Source: Tunicatimonas pelagia
GTDB taxonomy: Bacteria > Bacteroidota > Bacteroidia > Cytophagales > Cyclobacteriaceae
Reading direction: 5' to 3'
Length of the DNA: 64,000 bases
NCBI RefSeq assembly: GCF_030506325.1
Contig: NZ_CP120683.1
Coordinates: forward strand, 6,390,501-6,454,500
The position numbers and the translations under genes are program-made. Every line of letters starts with the position of its first letter. Position 1 is the first letter of the stretch. Positions 26,681 to 36,368 of this stretch are shown piece after piece. The notes under the pieces were generated by a model. That model did no database searches. It was not told the origin of the DNA and saw only the letters and a program-made list of their open reading frames with translations.

Positions 26681-27928
26681 TTGAAAAATAATTTGATTAT
26701 ACAGCAACCAATAAAGGCGTACTATCGATGGGAGTTGATCCTTTGGCTATGGTTGGCATTTTTTCTTAATCAGGGGGATCGGCAAATCTACAACACTGTT
26801 ATTCCGCTGATCAAGCCCGACCTAAATCTGACGGACGTACAAATTGGCCTAGTAGCGACTATCTTCCTTTTGGTGTATGGTCTGCTAGTTCCTTTTGCGG
26901 GCTATGCGGGAGATCTTTTTCAACGTAAGTGGATTGTCTTTACCAGCCTACTGGTATTCAGTATTGGCACTTTGTTTACCGGAACAGCTAGTACGTTTGT
27001 TTTTTTGGTTATCTACCGCAGTGTAGCTACCGGGGCGGGTGAAGCCTTTTATTATCCAGCCGCCAACACCCTGATTGCTCAGCATCACCAGCGTACCCGG
27101 GCGATGGCTATCTCTATCCATCAAACGGCCAATTACGTAGGGGTGGTGGCTAGCGGTTTCTTAGCGGGCTACATCGGTGAGCAGTTTGGCTGGCGCTCGT
27201 CCTTCTATGCGTTTGGGGCAGCCGGAGTCGTAGTGGCAGCGATCATTGCCTTGCGGGTAAAAAGTGATAAAATAACGGAGCAGGGGGTATCCCGCGATCA
27301 AATTACAATTCGGGAGGCCATTCAGTACACCTTGGCCAAAAAAACGCTGATTCTGCTAAGTAGTGCTTTCGGATTAATGGTGTTTGCCTTACTGGGGTAC
27401 CTCACTTGGATGCCTACCTTTCTTCACGAAAAGTTCGGGCTACCGCTGGCGGAAGCGGGCTTTTCCTCCATGTTTTACCATCACCTACTCGCATTTGTGG
27501 GCGTATTATTAGGCGGAAGGTGGTCAGACCATATCGCCAAGCAGCGCAAAAAATTTCGGGTAGAAATCAAAATGATGGGTATGCTGCTAGGGGCACCCTT
27601 TATCTTCATGATGGGCAGCGTATCCGATCTGTGGTGGTGCTATTTGGGACTGGCAGGCTACGGGCTGTTTCGGGGAATGTACGACTCCAATTTATTTGCC
27701 GCACTTTACGAGGTCATTGAGCCTAAGTATCGATCTTCGGCTACGGGCATCATGATTTCCTTTGCGTTTATTGTGGGAGCCCTGGCACCCGTTGCTTTGG
27801 GGTGGATCAAGCAGCAGGCTGGATTGGAACTAGCGATCCAGTGCTTGGCTATTGCTCAGATAATCGCTGGGATATTACTGGCACTGGCTACTCGATATAC
27901 CTTTAGTAAGGATCAAATTTCAGAATAA
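26681..27928 (+). CDS. MFS transporter, probably for a sugar acid
   Basis: 415 residues with about 12 membrane helices and the signature loop GYAGDLFQRKW between helices 2 and 3. The sequence NQGDRQIYNTVIPLI in helix 1 and the position in a sugar-acid cluster suggest an anion:cation symporter of the hexuronate/galactonate type. The start is a TTG at 26681; no in-frame ATG is found until far inside the protein. It is followed after 21 bases by the UxuA-like gene and is the first gene of a probable four-gene operon (26681-30580). Confidence 0.85.
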   Translation: MKNNLIIQQPIKAYYRWELILWLWLAFFLNQGDRQIYNTVIPLIKPDLNLTDVQIGLVATIFLLVYGLLVPFAGYAGDLFQRKWIVFTSLLVFSIGTLFTGTASTFVFLVIYRSVATGAGEAFYYPAANTLIAQHHQRTRAMAISIHQTANYVGVVASGFLAGYIGEQFGWRSSFYAFGAAGVVVAAIIALRVKSDKITEQGVSRDQITIREAIQYTLAKKTLILLSSAFGLMVFALLGYLTWMPTFLHEKFGLPLAEAGFSSMFYHHLLAFVGVLLGGRWSDHIAKQRKKFRVEIKMMGMLLGAPFIFMMGSVSDLWWCYLGLAGYGLFRGMYDSNLFAALYEVIEPKYRSSATGIMISFAFIVGALAPVALGWIKQQAGLELAIQCLAIAQIIAGILLALATRYTFSKDQISE

Positions 27929-27949
27929 GATTAAAACCCCTTTAGCCTA

Positions 27950-28918
27950 ATGAAGTTTTCTCACTTGTTTTTTTCTAACCAACCCGATGTAACTTGGCAA
28001 CTGGTACGCCAGATGGGGGTTAAATACGCGATTGCCAAGTTGGCCCCCGAACTCACTGGCCAGCTTCCTCCCTACGATATTGATTCGCTGCGTACAGCTC
28101 AGGATACTTTTGCCGAACATGGCCTGGAACTCATTGGCCTAGAAGGCGATCAAATGGATATGCACCGCATTAAACTAGGATTAGCAGGGCGGGATGAGGA
28201 CATTGACCATTATTGTCAGATGTTGGAAAACATGGGACAGCTCCATATCCGGCTACTCTGCTACAACTTTATGGTCACCGGCTGGCACCGCACCCGATTA
28301 GATCAGCAGGAACGCGGTGGGGCACTAGTGACGGCCTTCGACTACGAACAAGCCCAGCAATCGCCGAACCCTTTGGGGGTGACCATATCCGCGGAGCAGG
28401 TCTTCGATAATTACCACTATTTCATCGAGCGGGTCATGCCGGTAGCCGAACAAGCAGGGGTAAAGATGGGGCTTCATCCCGACGATCCTCCAGTTTCCCC
28501 CTTACAAGGCATTGGCCGGGCATTTACCAACGCGACGGAGATCAGACGGGCACTAGCAGTCTCGGGCAGTCCCTCGCACGGACTCACTTTTTGCCAGGGC
28601 ACTTATACCACTATGCAGGAGGATGTTGCAGCACTGGTCCGAGAGTGGATTCCTCGCATCTTCTTTTTGCACCTACGCGATGTTGTGGGTTCACCTGCCC
28701 GGTTTCACGAAACATTTCACGATAACGGCCCCACCGACATGGTAAGTAGGCTAGCATTGTATCAGGAAATTGGCTACGACGGGCCAGTTCGCTCCGATCA
28801 TGTGCCCACAATGGCCGGGGAGACCAATCATCGGCCGGGGTACGGAATGTACGGCAACCTGTTTGGCATTGGGTACCTAAAGGGAATTATGGAAGCCCTA
28901 GCTATAGATTTTACGTGA
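27950..28918 (+). CDS. Mannonate dehydratase-like enzyme (UxuA family)
   Basis: 322 residues of the UxuA TIM-barrel family, which dehydrates D-mannonate to 2-keto-3-deoxygluconate with a metal ion. Family features: GLHPDDPP, SHGLTFCQGTYTTM, RIFFLHLRDV and FHDNGPTDM, with the His, Cys and Asp metal ligands in these motifs. It is clearly shorter than the roughly 390-residue bacterial enzymes, so it may be a subgroup with another sugar-acid substrate. The start ATG follows the transporter closely, in the same operon as the lactonase and dehydrogenase. Confidence 0.85.
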   Translation: MKFSHLFFSNQPDVTWQLVRQMGVKYAIAKLAPELTGQLPPYDIDSLRTAQDTFAEHGLELIGLEGDQMDMHRIKLGLAGRDEDIDHYCQMLENMGQLHIRLLCYNFMVTGWHRTRLDQQERGGALVTAFDYEQAQQSPNPLGVTISAEQVFDNYHYFIERVMPVAEQAGVKMGLHPDDPPVSPLQGIGRAFTNATEIRRALAVSGSPSHGLTFCQGTYTTMQEDVAALVREWIPRIFFLHLRDVVGSPARFHETFHDNGPTDMVSRLALYQEIGYDGPVRSDHVPTMAGETNHRPGYGMYGNLFGIGYLKGIMEALAIDFT

Positions 28919-28955
28919 TTATTTATTGACGTAGTTTTCCAACTAAACGATCTCT

Positions 28956-29789
28956 ATGAATTCACCTTACACAATAAAAACACTGATGGACGGACTCAAC
29001 TTTCCGGAAGCCCCGCTGATTGACCAGCGAGGACGCATTTGGTGTACTGAACTATTTGCCGGAGCCATTACCTGTTTAGATGCCAATGCTGTGAGGCGGC
29101 TATCCGTAGGCACTACAGCGAACGGGATGATTGAAGATGCCCAAGGAGACTTTTACATAACCGATTCGGCTGAAAATGTTGTTCGCTGGGCCAATGCAGA
29201 AACGGGTGAGGCGAAGCCCCTATTTGATAAGACCAACGAGGGGGAAACCATTCATCGGCCTAATGATCTGTGCTTTGATAAACTGGGGAACTTACTAGTA
29301 ACCTGCCACGCCGAAGCCCGCACTACGCCCGATGGCTACGTGGTGGTACAAACTCTCGCTGGGGAGGTAAAAAAAGTGAGTACTAAAAAATACTTTCCCA
29401 ACGGGATTGCCCTTGACGCATTAGGTACCACGCTGTACTTTTCAGAAACTTATAAACACCGGGTGTGGAAAGCGACCTGGAACCCAAATGCGTGCGTCAT
29501 TGAGCACGAAGTCCCTTGGGTAGATGTAGGCGGCCCCATTGGCCCAGATGGTATGTGCCTCGACTGCCAGGGTAATGTTTACGTCACCGTGTTCGATCAG
29601 AGCAAAATTGAAGTAATTAGCCCCGAGGGTACAATCATTGAAACAATTCGCTTGCCCTACGCCCGGCCTACCAGTTGCGCTTTTGATACCAGCGGGCAGC
29701 ACGGCCTTCTGGTGACGGATGCTGACCAAGGACTATTATTTAGTGTAAACCATGCCGCTGAGGGGTTGCCGCCTTTTCGTCGGTCTTGA
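28956..29789 (+). CDS. SMP-30/gluconolactonase-family lactonase
   Basis: 277 residues of a six-bladed propeller of the SMP-30/gluconolaconase/LRE group. Typical residues: FPEAPLIDQRGRIWCTEL with the metal-binding Glu, RPNDLCFDKLGNLLVTCH with Asn-Asp, FPNGIALD with Asn, and GPDGMCLDCQGNVYVT with Asp. These ligands hydrolyse sugar lactones with Ca or Zn. No signal peptide, hence cytosolic. It fits between the dehydrogenase, which would make a lactone, and the dehydratase. Confidence 0.88.
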   Translation: MNSPYTIKTLMDGLNFPEAPLIDQRGRIWCTELFAGAITCLDANAVRRLSVGTTANGMIEDAQGDFYITDSAENVVRWANAETGEAKPLFDKTNEGETIHRPNDLCFDKLGNLLVTCHAEARTTPDGYVVVQTLAGEVKKVSTKKYFPNGIALDALGTTLYFSETYKHRVWKATWNPNACVIEHEVPWVDVGGPIGPDGMCLDCQGNVYVTVFDQSKIEVISPEGTIIETIRLPYARPTSCAFDTSGQHGLLVTDADQGLLFSVNHAAEGLPPFRRS

Positions 29790-29833
29790 GTCAATAATTA
29801 ATCTTACTTATTCGTACAACTACCTAAGTGACT

Positions 29834-30580
29834 ATGAAACTCAGTGGAAAAATTGCTTTTGTGACCGGCGCTAGTCGGGGAATAGGGTTAGCGATAGCCC
29901 AAGAAATGGCAAATCAGGGAGCCAAAGTGGTTATCAACGATTTGTCGGCTGACCGAACCGATGGGGCGGTTGCCACCATAATCGCTAAAGGTGGGCAGGC
30001 ATTGGCCTTACCGGGTGATATCAGCGACACCTCGTTCGTCAAAACGTCTTTCGAGAAGATAACAGCAACCTGGGGTGAGGTCAATATTTTGGTGAACAAT
30101 GCCGCCGTTGAGGCTCGCAAATCCTCCCTTGATTTTACCGAAGAAGACTATGATACTATGATGCGGGTAAATTTGAAGGCCGCTTTTTTTCTAGCGCAGC
30201 GGGCCCTAAAAAGCATGGTGGGGCAACAGTGGGGACGGGTGATTAACATTTCTTCGGTGCACGAAGAAATCCCGACTGGATTTTGTAGCATTTACAGTAT
30301 GACTAAGGCAGGCCTACGGATGATGACCCGGGAACTGGCGCACGAATTCTCTCAGTACGGTATCACGGTTAATAATATTGCCCCCGGGGCTATTCGCACT
30401 GACATGAATAAGAAGGTACTATCCGACCCAGCCTACGAACAAAAAGTACTCGCTAAAATTCCAGCTCGATTTATTGGGCAACCGCACGATGTAGCTAAGT
30501 TAGCAGCCTTTTTAGCCACGGACGATGCCCGTTACATTACCGGAGCTACCTATTTAGTGGATGGGGGATTGGCTCTGTAG
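29834..30580 (+). CDS. SDR-family glucose/sugar-acid dehydrogenase-like enzyme
   Basis: About 249 residues of a classical short-chain dehydrogenase. Cofactor motif TGASRGIG at the N-terminus, NNAA (residues 88-91), catalytic Ser in NISSVHE, and YSMTK carrying Tyr and Lys; C-terminal GATYLVDGGLAL. An oxidoreductase acting on a sugar or sugar acid fits its place after the lactonase. A GTG at 29828 would add two residues; the ATG at 29834 is preferred. It is convergent with the IclR gene 19 bases on. Confidence 0.9.
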   Translation: MKLSGKIAFVTGASRGIGLAIAQEMANQGAKVVINDLSADRTDGAVATIIAKGGQALALPGDISDTSFVKTSFEKITATWGEVNILVNNAAVEARKSSLDFTEEDYDTMMRVNLKAAFFLAQRALKSMVGQQWGRVINISSVHEEIPTGFCSIYSMTKAGLRMMTRELAHEFSQYGITVNNIAPGAIRTDMNKKVLSDPAYEQKVLAKIPARFIGQPHDVAKLAAFLATDDARYITGATYLVDGGLAL

Positions 30581-30598
30581 TTGAAGGTATCCGTTCTG

Positions 30599-31372
30599 TT
30601 AAGTGCTTTCAACTGCCTCGAGCAAGGGCTGATTAATCCCTTCGGTGAGGTTCTGGCTGATGACCGTGGCTGCTCTTCCGAGCAGTGAAACTATTTTCCG
30701 TCGATGAGCCTCCGATAGCCGGGCGGCGGGTAAAAACACCCCTAGGCTAGCTACCACCAGCTCGCCGTTAAATACCGGAGCCGCAAAGCCAACAACGTGT
30801 TGTAAAGATTCCTGAATAGTCATTTTCTCGACCCGGATTTCTTCTAATATACGGTAGAGAGTGTCGGAGTGACACGCCTCCGGCCAGCTATCTTCGGTAG
30901 GCAATCCTTTCTTCCGAAGGAATGACTTTAGCTCTTTTTCGGGAAGAAAGGCTAGCAGTAGCCGTCCGGTAGCGGTTTCGTACGCCTCCTTGGTAATGCG
31001 GTTCTTGACGTGTAACTCGTGATCGCTCTCTACCTCGTAGATAGTTACCCGCTTGTGCTTATGAATGACCGCTAGAATGGTGTTTTCATTAAGCTGATCC
31101 GATAGCTCCTCCATTACATCCTTCGCCGCCTCTACCAGGTCAGTATCGTAAAAAGAGCCATCAGTAAGTCGATAGATCAGTGGGCCGTAGCAGTATTCCC
31201 GGTTATCGTTCTGCTCCAGCATATTACGATCGGTCAGGGTTCTCAGAATATTGGAACAAGTAGCCCGATTGAGGTTCAGGCTATCGGCAATCTCGGCTAA
31301 CCCCGCAGCTTGCTGGGGGGATTTACGGATAAACTCCAGAATGTCAATCGCCCGGTGTACTACTTGAATCAT
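30599..31372 (-). CDS. IclR-family transcriptional regulator
   Basis: 257 residues. N-terminal winged HTH (VVHRAIDILEFIRKSP, LAEIADSLNLNRATCSNILRTL) and a C-terminal GAF-like effector domain (HELHVKNRITKEAYETATGRLLLAFLPE, VVGFAAPVFNGELVVASLGVF). IclR proteins often repress sugar-acid catabolic genes and respond to the pathway's intermediates. It lies between the catabolic operon and susC and is divergent from susC, so both sides are likely targets. Confidence 0.9.
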   Translation of the reverse strand: MIQVVHRAIDILEFIRKSPQQAAGLAEIADSLNLNRATCSNILRTLTDRNMLEQNDNREYCYGPLIYRLTDGSFYDTDLVEAAKDVMEELSDQLNENTILAVIHKHKRVTIYEVESDHELHVKNRITKEAYETATGRLLLAFLPEKELKSFLRKKGLPTEDSWPEACHSDTLYRILEEIRVEKMTIQESLQHVVGFAAPVFNGELVVASLGVFLPAARLSEAHRRKIVSLLGRAATVISQNLTEGINQPLLEAVEST

Positions 31373-31550
31373 GGTATTCCTATCTATGTTAAATAATGTT
31401 TTACAATATAGTGAATTTTATTCTTCTAGGCTATTAGTCATGGTCACTCTTATTAGTTTGAACCGGATGAGGGCGATAATTATGCTGAATGAGTAGCGTA
31501 TCGCAGATTAGTCAGAAATTTTCCTGCTCACCTTGATAATTAAATAATAA

Positions 31551-31566
31551 AATGTAGTTTTACATT
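31551..31566. promoter_or_regulatory. Palindrome AATGTA-N4-TACATT, operator candidate
   Basis: AATGTAGTTTTACATT is a perfect 6-bp inverted repeat with a 4-base centre in the 358-base gap between the IclR gene and susC. A similar half (ATGTTTTACA) occurs at 31390, close to the IclR start. Pairs like this suit autoregulation plus control of the divergent gene. The rest of the gap (31373-31730) shows no gene. Confidence 0.4.
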
Positions 31567-31623
31567 ACGACAAATTTAAAAATAGCCTACACTTGGCAAA
31601 CCAACTTGTGACATTTGAAAAAC

Positions 31624-31641
31624 GGTACCATGATCCGTACC
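31624..31641. promoter_or_regulatory. Inverted repeat GGTAC-N8-GTACC upstream of susC
   Basis: A 5-bp inverted repeat directly before TACTATTTG (31642-31650), which resembles a degenerate Bacteroidota -7 box, with a TTTG at 31614. If the promoter call is right, the palindrome lies between the -33 and -7 elements, where a repressor would block the polymerase. Confidence 0.3.
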
Positions 31642-31730
31642 TACTATTTGATCAAATCGAGATTTATAATAAAACAGAATACCTACATCAACACTATCAA
31701 TTTACTATTCACAACTAAACAGCATACTTT

Positions 31731-34700
31731 ATGAGAACTATTACGAACGTTCGCAGTCTTGTGCTCCTTTCGTTCTGGCTGGTGGGACTAACCCACTTAA
31801 CTTTCGCTCAATCATCCATTCGAGGAAAAGTGACTACCCTAGATGAGGGGGAAGGCCTACCGGGAGTGAATGTGGTACTGCAAGGAACTTCCGTGGGAAC
31901 TGTTACCGATGTGGAAGGAAACTACAGTTTAGAAGCACCAACCGATGGGGTTTTAGTATTTTCCTCCGTAGGGTATACGCAGGAAGAAGTACCGATTAAC
32001 GGTCGGAGTATCATTGATTTGACTATGGCTCCCGATATTCAATCGCTATCTGAAGTGGTTGTGGTCGGATACGGAGTTGCGAAAAAAAGCGACTTGACCG
32101 GAGCAGTAAGTTCGGTTGACCCCGAACAAATCAATAACCAGGTACTGCCTAATGCAGCGGAAGGATTACGGGGACAATCCGCTGGAGTATTTGTATCCAG
32201 CCGCTCATCCCAACCAGGGGGCGGGCTGAATATCCGCATTCGGGGAACCAACTCAATTGCCGCCGGCAATAATCCGCTGTATGTAGTAGACGGAGTACCA
32301 CTGGCCGGGGATATTTCAGGTATTAACCCTGCCGATATTGAGTCCATTGAAGTACTTAAGGATGCTTCGGCACAAGCCGTCTACGGTGCTAGGGGAGCGG
32401 GCGGAGTGATCTTGGTGACCACCAAAAAAGGCCGTGCCGGGCAGACCAACATTAACTTTGAAAGCTACTGGGGTGTGGCTGAGCAAAACTTAGACCTTGA
32501 CTTGATGACCACCCGTCAGTCCGCCGAACTGCTTAATGCTGCAGCGCTCAACGACGACCTTCCCCCTTTCTTTACCGAAAGCGAAATCCAGCAGTTGCCG
32601 GAATATGATTGGATTGACCTGACCACACGTTCGGGGACTATCCAAAACTATACGTTAAGCATTAGCGGCGGTAACCAAACCACTCGCTACAGCGTGTCGG
32701 GGAACTACTTCGATCAGGAAGGGGTGATGCTCAATACCGGGTTTAACCGAAGTAACCTCAAACTGAGTATCGATTCGGATGTGAGCCAACGACTGACGCT
32801 TAGTACGAATATCAATCTCTCTCGTACCAACCGCAATAATATTTTTGAGGGTGGGGAGGAAAGTGGTATATTATTATCAGTTGCGGCATGGCCGTTTACT
32901 CCACCCTACGATGAGGAGGGCAACTACACTGATTTTACCACTGCACTTCCCAATTACCCCAGTTCAATGGTTAACCCCTTACCTCAGTTACTGGAGCGGG
33001 ATGTAGACAATATTACCACACGTATTATTGGAAACGTAGCATTGAACTATGAGATATTTCCGTCTCTCTCGTACCGCTTAGTGTTCGGAGCCGATGTTTC
33101 GTTTGACAACTTCTCTACATACCAGACTTCCAGGTTCCCTAATAACCCGGCAGGAAGATCTTTTATCACCCGAAGAAACGGCCAGTTCTATACCAACCAA
33201 AATATTCTGACCTGGAACCAGGACTTCGGACTGCACAACTTGACAGCTACCGGGGTGTTTGAGTGGACTCAATCGATGCGCGAGTCGGTCAATAATTCGG
33301 CTACCGGATTCTTTACCGATGAACTCAGCTATAACTACATTAATATTGCCCAATCGCAGAACCCGGCTACCCAAACCAATACCGAGTACCAGATTGCCTC
33401 CTACATGGGGCGTGTTAACTACAGCTTCAACGACCGCTACTTGCTCACCGCGAGTATGCGGGCCGATGGCTCTTCCCGGTTCGGAACGGGTAATCGGTGG
33501 GGGATTTTCCCCTCAGCAGCGGCGGCGTGGAAAGTTTCGGAGGAAGAATTTATCCAGCAAGCTGGCCTATTTTCTAACCTGAAGCTACGGGCCGGATGGG
33601 GGCAAGTGGGAAACCAAAGCTTTGCTTCTTATCAATCAATTGTTCAGCTAGAAACCATAACCACAGCGATGGGCAACCAACCGGTGATTGGGGCAAATCC
33701 GGCCAATTTGCCCAACCGCGAACTGCGATGGGAAACAACTACCTCAACCAATATTGGACTCGATGTTGGGTTCTTGAACCAACGATTGACATTTACCACT
33801 GAATTTTACGTAAAGAACACCGACGACTTACTAGCCTTTGTACCGGTGGCACAGTCCACCGGCTTTAGCTCCGTAATTAGTAACATTGGTAAGATTCAGA
33901 ATCGTGGGTGGGAGTTTGATGCCTACGCGCTGATCTTCGACGGGGATTTTCAGTGGGACGTGAATGCCAACATAACCTACAACCGCAATGAGGTGCTGGA
34001 GCTGGCGGGTGGTTCGGATATCTTCGGCCCAGAACTGGCTAAGCCGTTGGGGCAAATGCACGTTGTTCGGGAGGGCTTACCATTTCCTTCTATCTTAGCT
34101 TTTGAAGAAGAAGACCAATTAGATGAAGAGGGGCGGGTCGTGGTTAAAGACATTAACAATGACGGGGTGATCAACCTTGATGACCGGACTATTCAGGGAA
34201 CCCCGAATCCGGATTTCTACTACGGTCTGACGACCAACTTGCGCTACAAGGGGTTTGAGCTCTCGCTCTTGTTTCAGGGGGTGAGCGGTAACGAGATCAT
34301 TAGCGGTACGGTAGCTCAACTTTCTCGCGAACCATTTTTTCGAGGTCACCGGCCTCAGGAGATGTATGAAAACCGATGGACTCCAGAAAACCCGAACCCG
34401 AACCCGAATGCCGAATGGCCGCGCATGGACGAGCTTACCCGTAATCTAGTAGATGTAGGTACCGAACGTTTTGTGTTGGACGGCTCTTACGTACGCCTGA
34501 AGAATATTCGGTTGACCTACAACATTCCTACCGGTCCTATTAAATGGTTGCGTTCCGCTTCGGTTTACGTAAGCGCCGATAACTTGCTGACCTTTACCAA
34601 CTACCCTTGGTTCGATCCCGAAGTAAGTACGGTCGAGAATCCTGGAGGTAACGTACAGCAGAGAATTGCCCAGGGAGTAGATTTGGGAGCCTATCCCAAT

Positions 34701-34739
34701 AGCACCCGCTTCATTGGTGGCTTTCGGATAGGATTCTAA
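31731..34739 (+). CDS. SusC-like TonB-linked outer-membrane transporter
   Basis: 1002 residues. Signal peptide (about 1-26, ending LTFAQ), a carboxypeptidase-regulatory-like domain (SIRGKVTTLDEGEGLPGVNV, residues 29-105), the SusC plug with SVVGYGVAKKSDLTGAVSSV-type sequence, GINPADIESIEVLKDASA and GVILVTTKKG, and a long barrel ending in FIGGFRIGF with a terminal Phe. It imports oligosaccharides or sugar acids through the outer membrane using TonB energy, together with the SusD lipoprotein 37 bases downstream. It has no N-terminal anti-sigma-interaction (STN) domain. Confidence 0.95.
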   Translation: MRTITNVRSLVLLSFWLVGLTHLTFAQSSIRGKVTTLDEGEGLPGVNVVLQGTSVGTVTDVEGNYSLEAPTDGVLVFSSVGYTQEEVPINGRSIIDLTMAPDIQSLSEVVVVGYGVAKKSDLTGAVSSVDPEQINNQVLPNAAEGLRGQSAGVFVSSRSSQPGGGLNIRIRGTNSIAAGNNPLYVVDGVPLAGDISGINPADIESIEVLKDASAQAVYGARGAGGVILVTTKKGRAGQTNINFESYWGVAEQNLDLDLMTTRQSAELLNAAALNDDLPPFFTESEIQQLPEYDWIDLTTRSGTIQNYTLSISGGNQTTRYSVSGNYFDQEGVMLNTGFNRSNLKLSIDSDVSQRLTLSTNINLSRTNRNNIFEGGEESGILLSVAAWPFTPPYDEEGNYTDFTTALPNYPSSMVNPLPQLLERDVDNITTRIIGNVALNYEIFPSLSYRLVFGADVSFDNFSTYQTSRFPNNPAGRSFITRRNGQFYTNQNILTWNQDFGLHNLTATGVFEWTQSMRESVNNSATGFFTDELSYNYINIAQSQNPATQTNTEYQIASYMGRVNYSFNDRYLLTASMRADGSSRFGTGNRWGIFPSAAAAWKVSEEEFIQQAGLFSNLKLRAGWGQVGNQSFASYQSIVQLETITTAMGNQPVIGANPANLPNRELRWETTTSTNIGLDVGFLNQRLTFTTEFYVKNTDDLLAFVPVAQSTGFSSVISNIGKIQNRGWEFDAYALIFDGDFQWDVNANITYNRNEVLELAGGSDIFGPELAKPLGQMHVVREGLPFPSILAFEEEDQLDEEGRVVVKDINNDGVINLDDRTIQGTPNPDFYYGLTTNLRYKGFELSLLFQGVSGNEIISGTVAQLSREPFFRGHRPQEMYENRWTPENPNPNPNAEWPRMDELTRNLVDVGTERFVLDGSYVRLKNIRLTYNIPTGPIKWLRSASVYVSADNLLTFTNYPWFDPEVSTVENPGGNVQQRIAQGVDLGAYPNSTRFIGGFRIGF

Positions 34740-34776
34740 ATTACCCTTTAACAATACTTATAAAAATAATACTGCA

Positions 34777-36306
34777 ATGAAATCAAGATATTTTGTCGTA
34801 CTGCTAGCACTAGTGGTCAACTTTAGCACCTCCTGCGAAGATTTCCTAGAAGAAGAACCAAAAGCATTGCTATCTCCTGACGTACTATTCTCTGATCTCA
34901 ACGGGGCTTCTATCGTCATGATCAGTGCTTACGATAAGCTAAAAAAAGGTTGGGGGCATCGATCGCTTGTTACTTTAGTAGAGAACCAATCTGACCTCAT
35001 TCAGGCTAAAGGGTCATGGGCCTCTAATTCAGACTTTGACCAACCGCTCAACTCGGTTAATATTGGCCGTAGCAACAACGTTTGGCGACGGTGCTACGAA
35101 AGTATTAATATCTGCAATACGGTACTGGCTCAAGTAGAAAATATGGCGGTGCTACCCAGCCAGGAAGAGGAAAAAGCGGCTCTATTAGGGGAAGCGCGGT
35201 TTGTTCGGGCACTTAGTTACTACTACTTGGTTCGACTTTACGGCCCAGTTCCCATTCGTACTGGCACCACCACCACTCCCGATGAAGCTAGTGAAGGGGT
35301 AGCCCGTACTCCCGAGAGCGAGGTGTACGACCAACTTATCGTTCCTGATTTACAGTTTGCCGAGCAAAATTGTGTAGACGAATGGGATGATAGCAATATG
35401 GGCCGGGCTACCCGATGGGCAGCAAAAGCGCTGCTGGCTGAAGTGCATCTAACAACCGAAAACTGGCCCGAAGCCCGTCGCCTGGCGAAGGAAGTAATTG
35501 ACAGTGACATGTTTTCGTTAGTTATGGTTAACCAACCCGATGATTTTCTGCAAATCTATGGGGCTGATGTGGTGCGCCATTCTGAAGAAATTTTTTCTTT
35601 TAAGTACTCCAATGTTATTAATGGCATCGGAAACTGGGAGGCGCAGTTTGCCAATGGCTTTAACGGCGGACTGTACACGGTGGGCAACGCGGGCTGGAAT
35701 GGACATAATGCCAATTACACCAATCCGATTGTTGTCAATTGGAGCGATGACGATTTCCGCAAAGAGTTCTCTACGTACTTTACGATCGTGTTGCCTGACG
35801 GTACTGTTGATTCAGTCGGTTTCGACGCTCGTGGGGTAAAGCATGCTCATATTCGGAAGTGGCAAGACAATGCGGCTCCTAATATTACAGAAGCTGGAAA
35901 CGACATACCAGTGCTACGACTGCCCGATATGCTACTCGTTCACGCCGAAGCTACTGCAATGGAAAACGGCGGAGTAGAAATCGCCGAGGCAGTAGAAAGC
36001 CTCAACCAGGTTCGCCGTCGGGCTTACGGCTACGACCCAGCACAAGCGTCCCCGATCGACTACCCACCAGCGGGTTCTTATGCAGGTAGCTTTCGGGATT
36101 CAGTATTGGTGGAAAGAAGTTATGAGTTCTTTGGAGAAGCCAAGCGGTGGTACGACCTGCTCCGTACCAACACAACCGCTCAGGCAATTGAAACCGCTTT
36201 TCCAGAATTGACCTTTAACCCAGTACGCCTACGGTTCCCGCTTCCCTTCGAGGAAATTCAGAATAATTCGGAAATAAGTGCTGATGACCAGAATCTGGGA
36301 TATTAA
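34777..36306 (+). CDS. SusD/RagB-family surface lipoprotein
   Basis: 509 residues. Lipoprotein leader (VVNFSTSCEDFLEEEPK), N-terminal SusD domain with TPR-like helices (WRRCYESINICNTVLAQV, LGEARFVRALSYYYLVRLYG-type motif) and the C-terminal RagB/SusD part (VLVERSYEFFGEAKRWYDLLRT, near residue 445). It sits as a lid on the SusC barrel and captures substrate. Directly behind susC, as usual. The gene after it has been destroyed by an IS630-type insertion. Confidence 0.94.
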   Translation: MKSRYFVVLLALVVNFSTSCEDFLEEEPKALLSPDVLFSDLNGASIVMISAYDKLKKGWGHRSLVTLVENQSDLIQAKGSWASNSDFDQPLNSVNIGRSNNVWRRCYESINICNTVLAQVENMAVLPSQEEEKAALLGEARFVRALSYYYLVRLYGPVPIRTGTTTTPDEASEGVARTPESEVYDQLIVPDLQFAEQNCVDEWDDSNMGRATRWAAKALLAEVHLTTENWPEARRLAKEVIDSDMFSLVMVNQPDDFLQIYGADVVRHSEEIFSFKYSNVINGIGNWEAQFANGFNGGLYTVGNAGWNGHNANYTNPIVVNWSDDDFRKEFSTYFTIVLPDGTVDSVGFDARGVKHAHIRKWQDNAAPNITEAGNDIPVLRLPDMLLVHAEATAMENGGVEIAEAVESLNQVRRRAYGYDPAQASPIDYPPAGSYAGSFRDSVLVERSYEFFGEAKRWYDLLRTNTTAQAIETAFPELTFNPVRLRFPLPFEEIQNNSEISADDQNLGY

Positions 36307-36368
36307 GTCACTGCATCCAAGATTTTGACTAATACAATGGTATGGAATTAACCCGCATTTCCCTCATT

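Noticed and set aside
34620-34739. SusC as a siderophore receptor rather than a glycan transporter
   Set aside because: The adjacent SusD and the carboxypeptidase-regulatory-like N-terminal domain indicate the SusC class.
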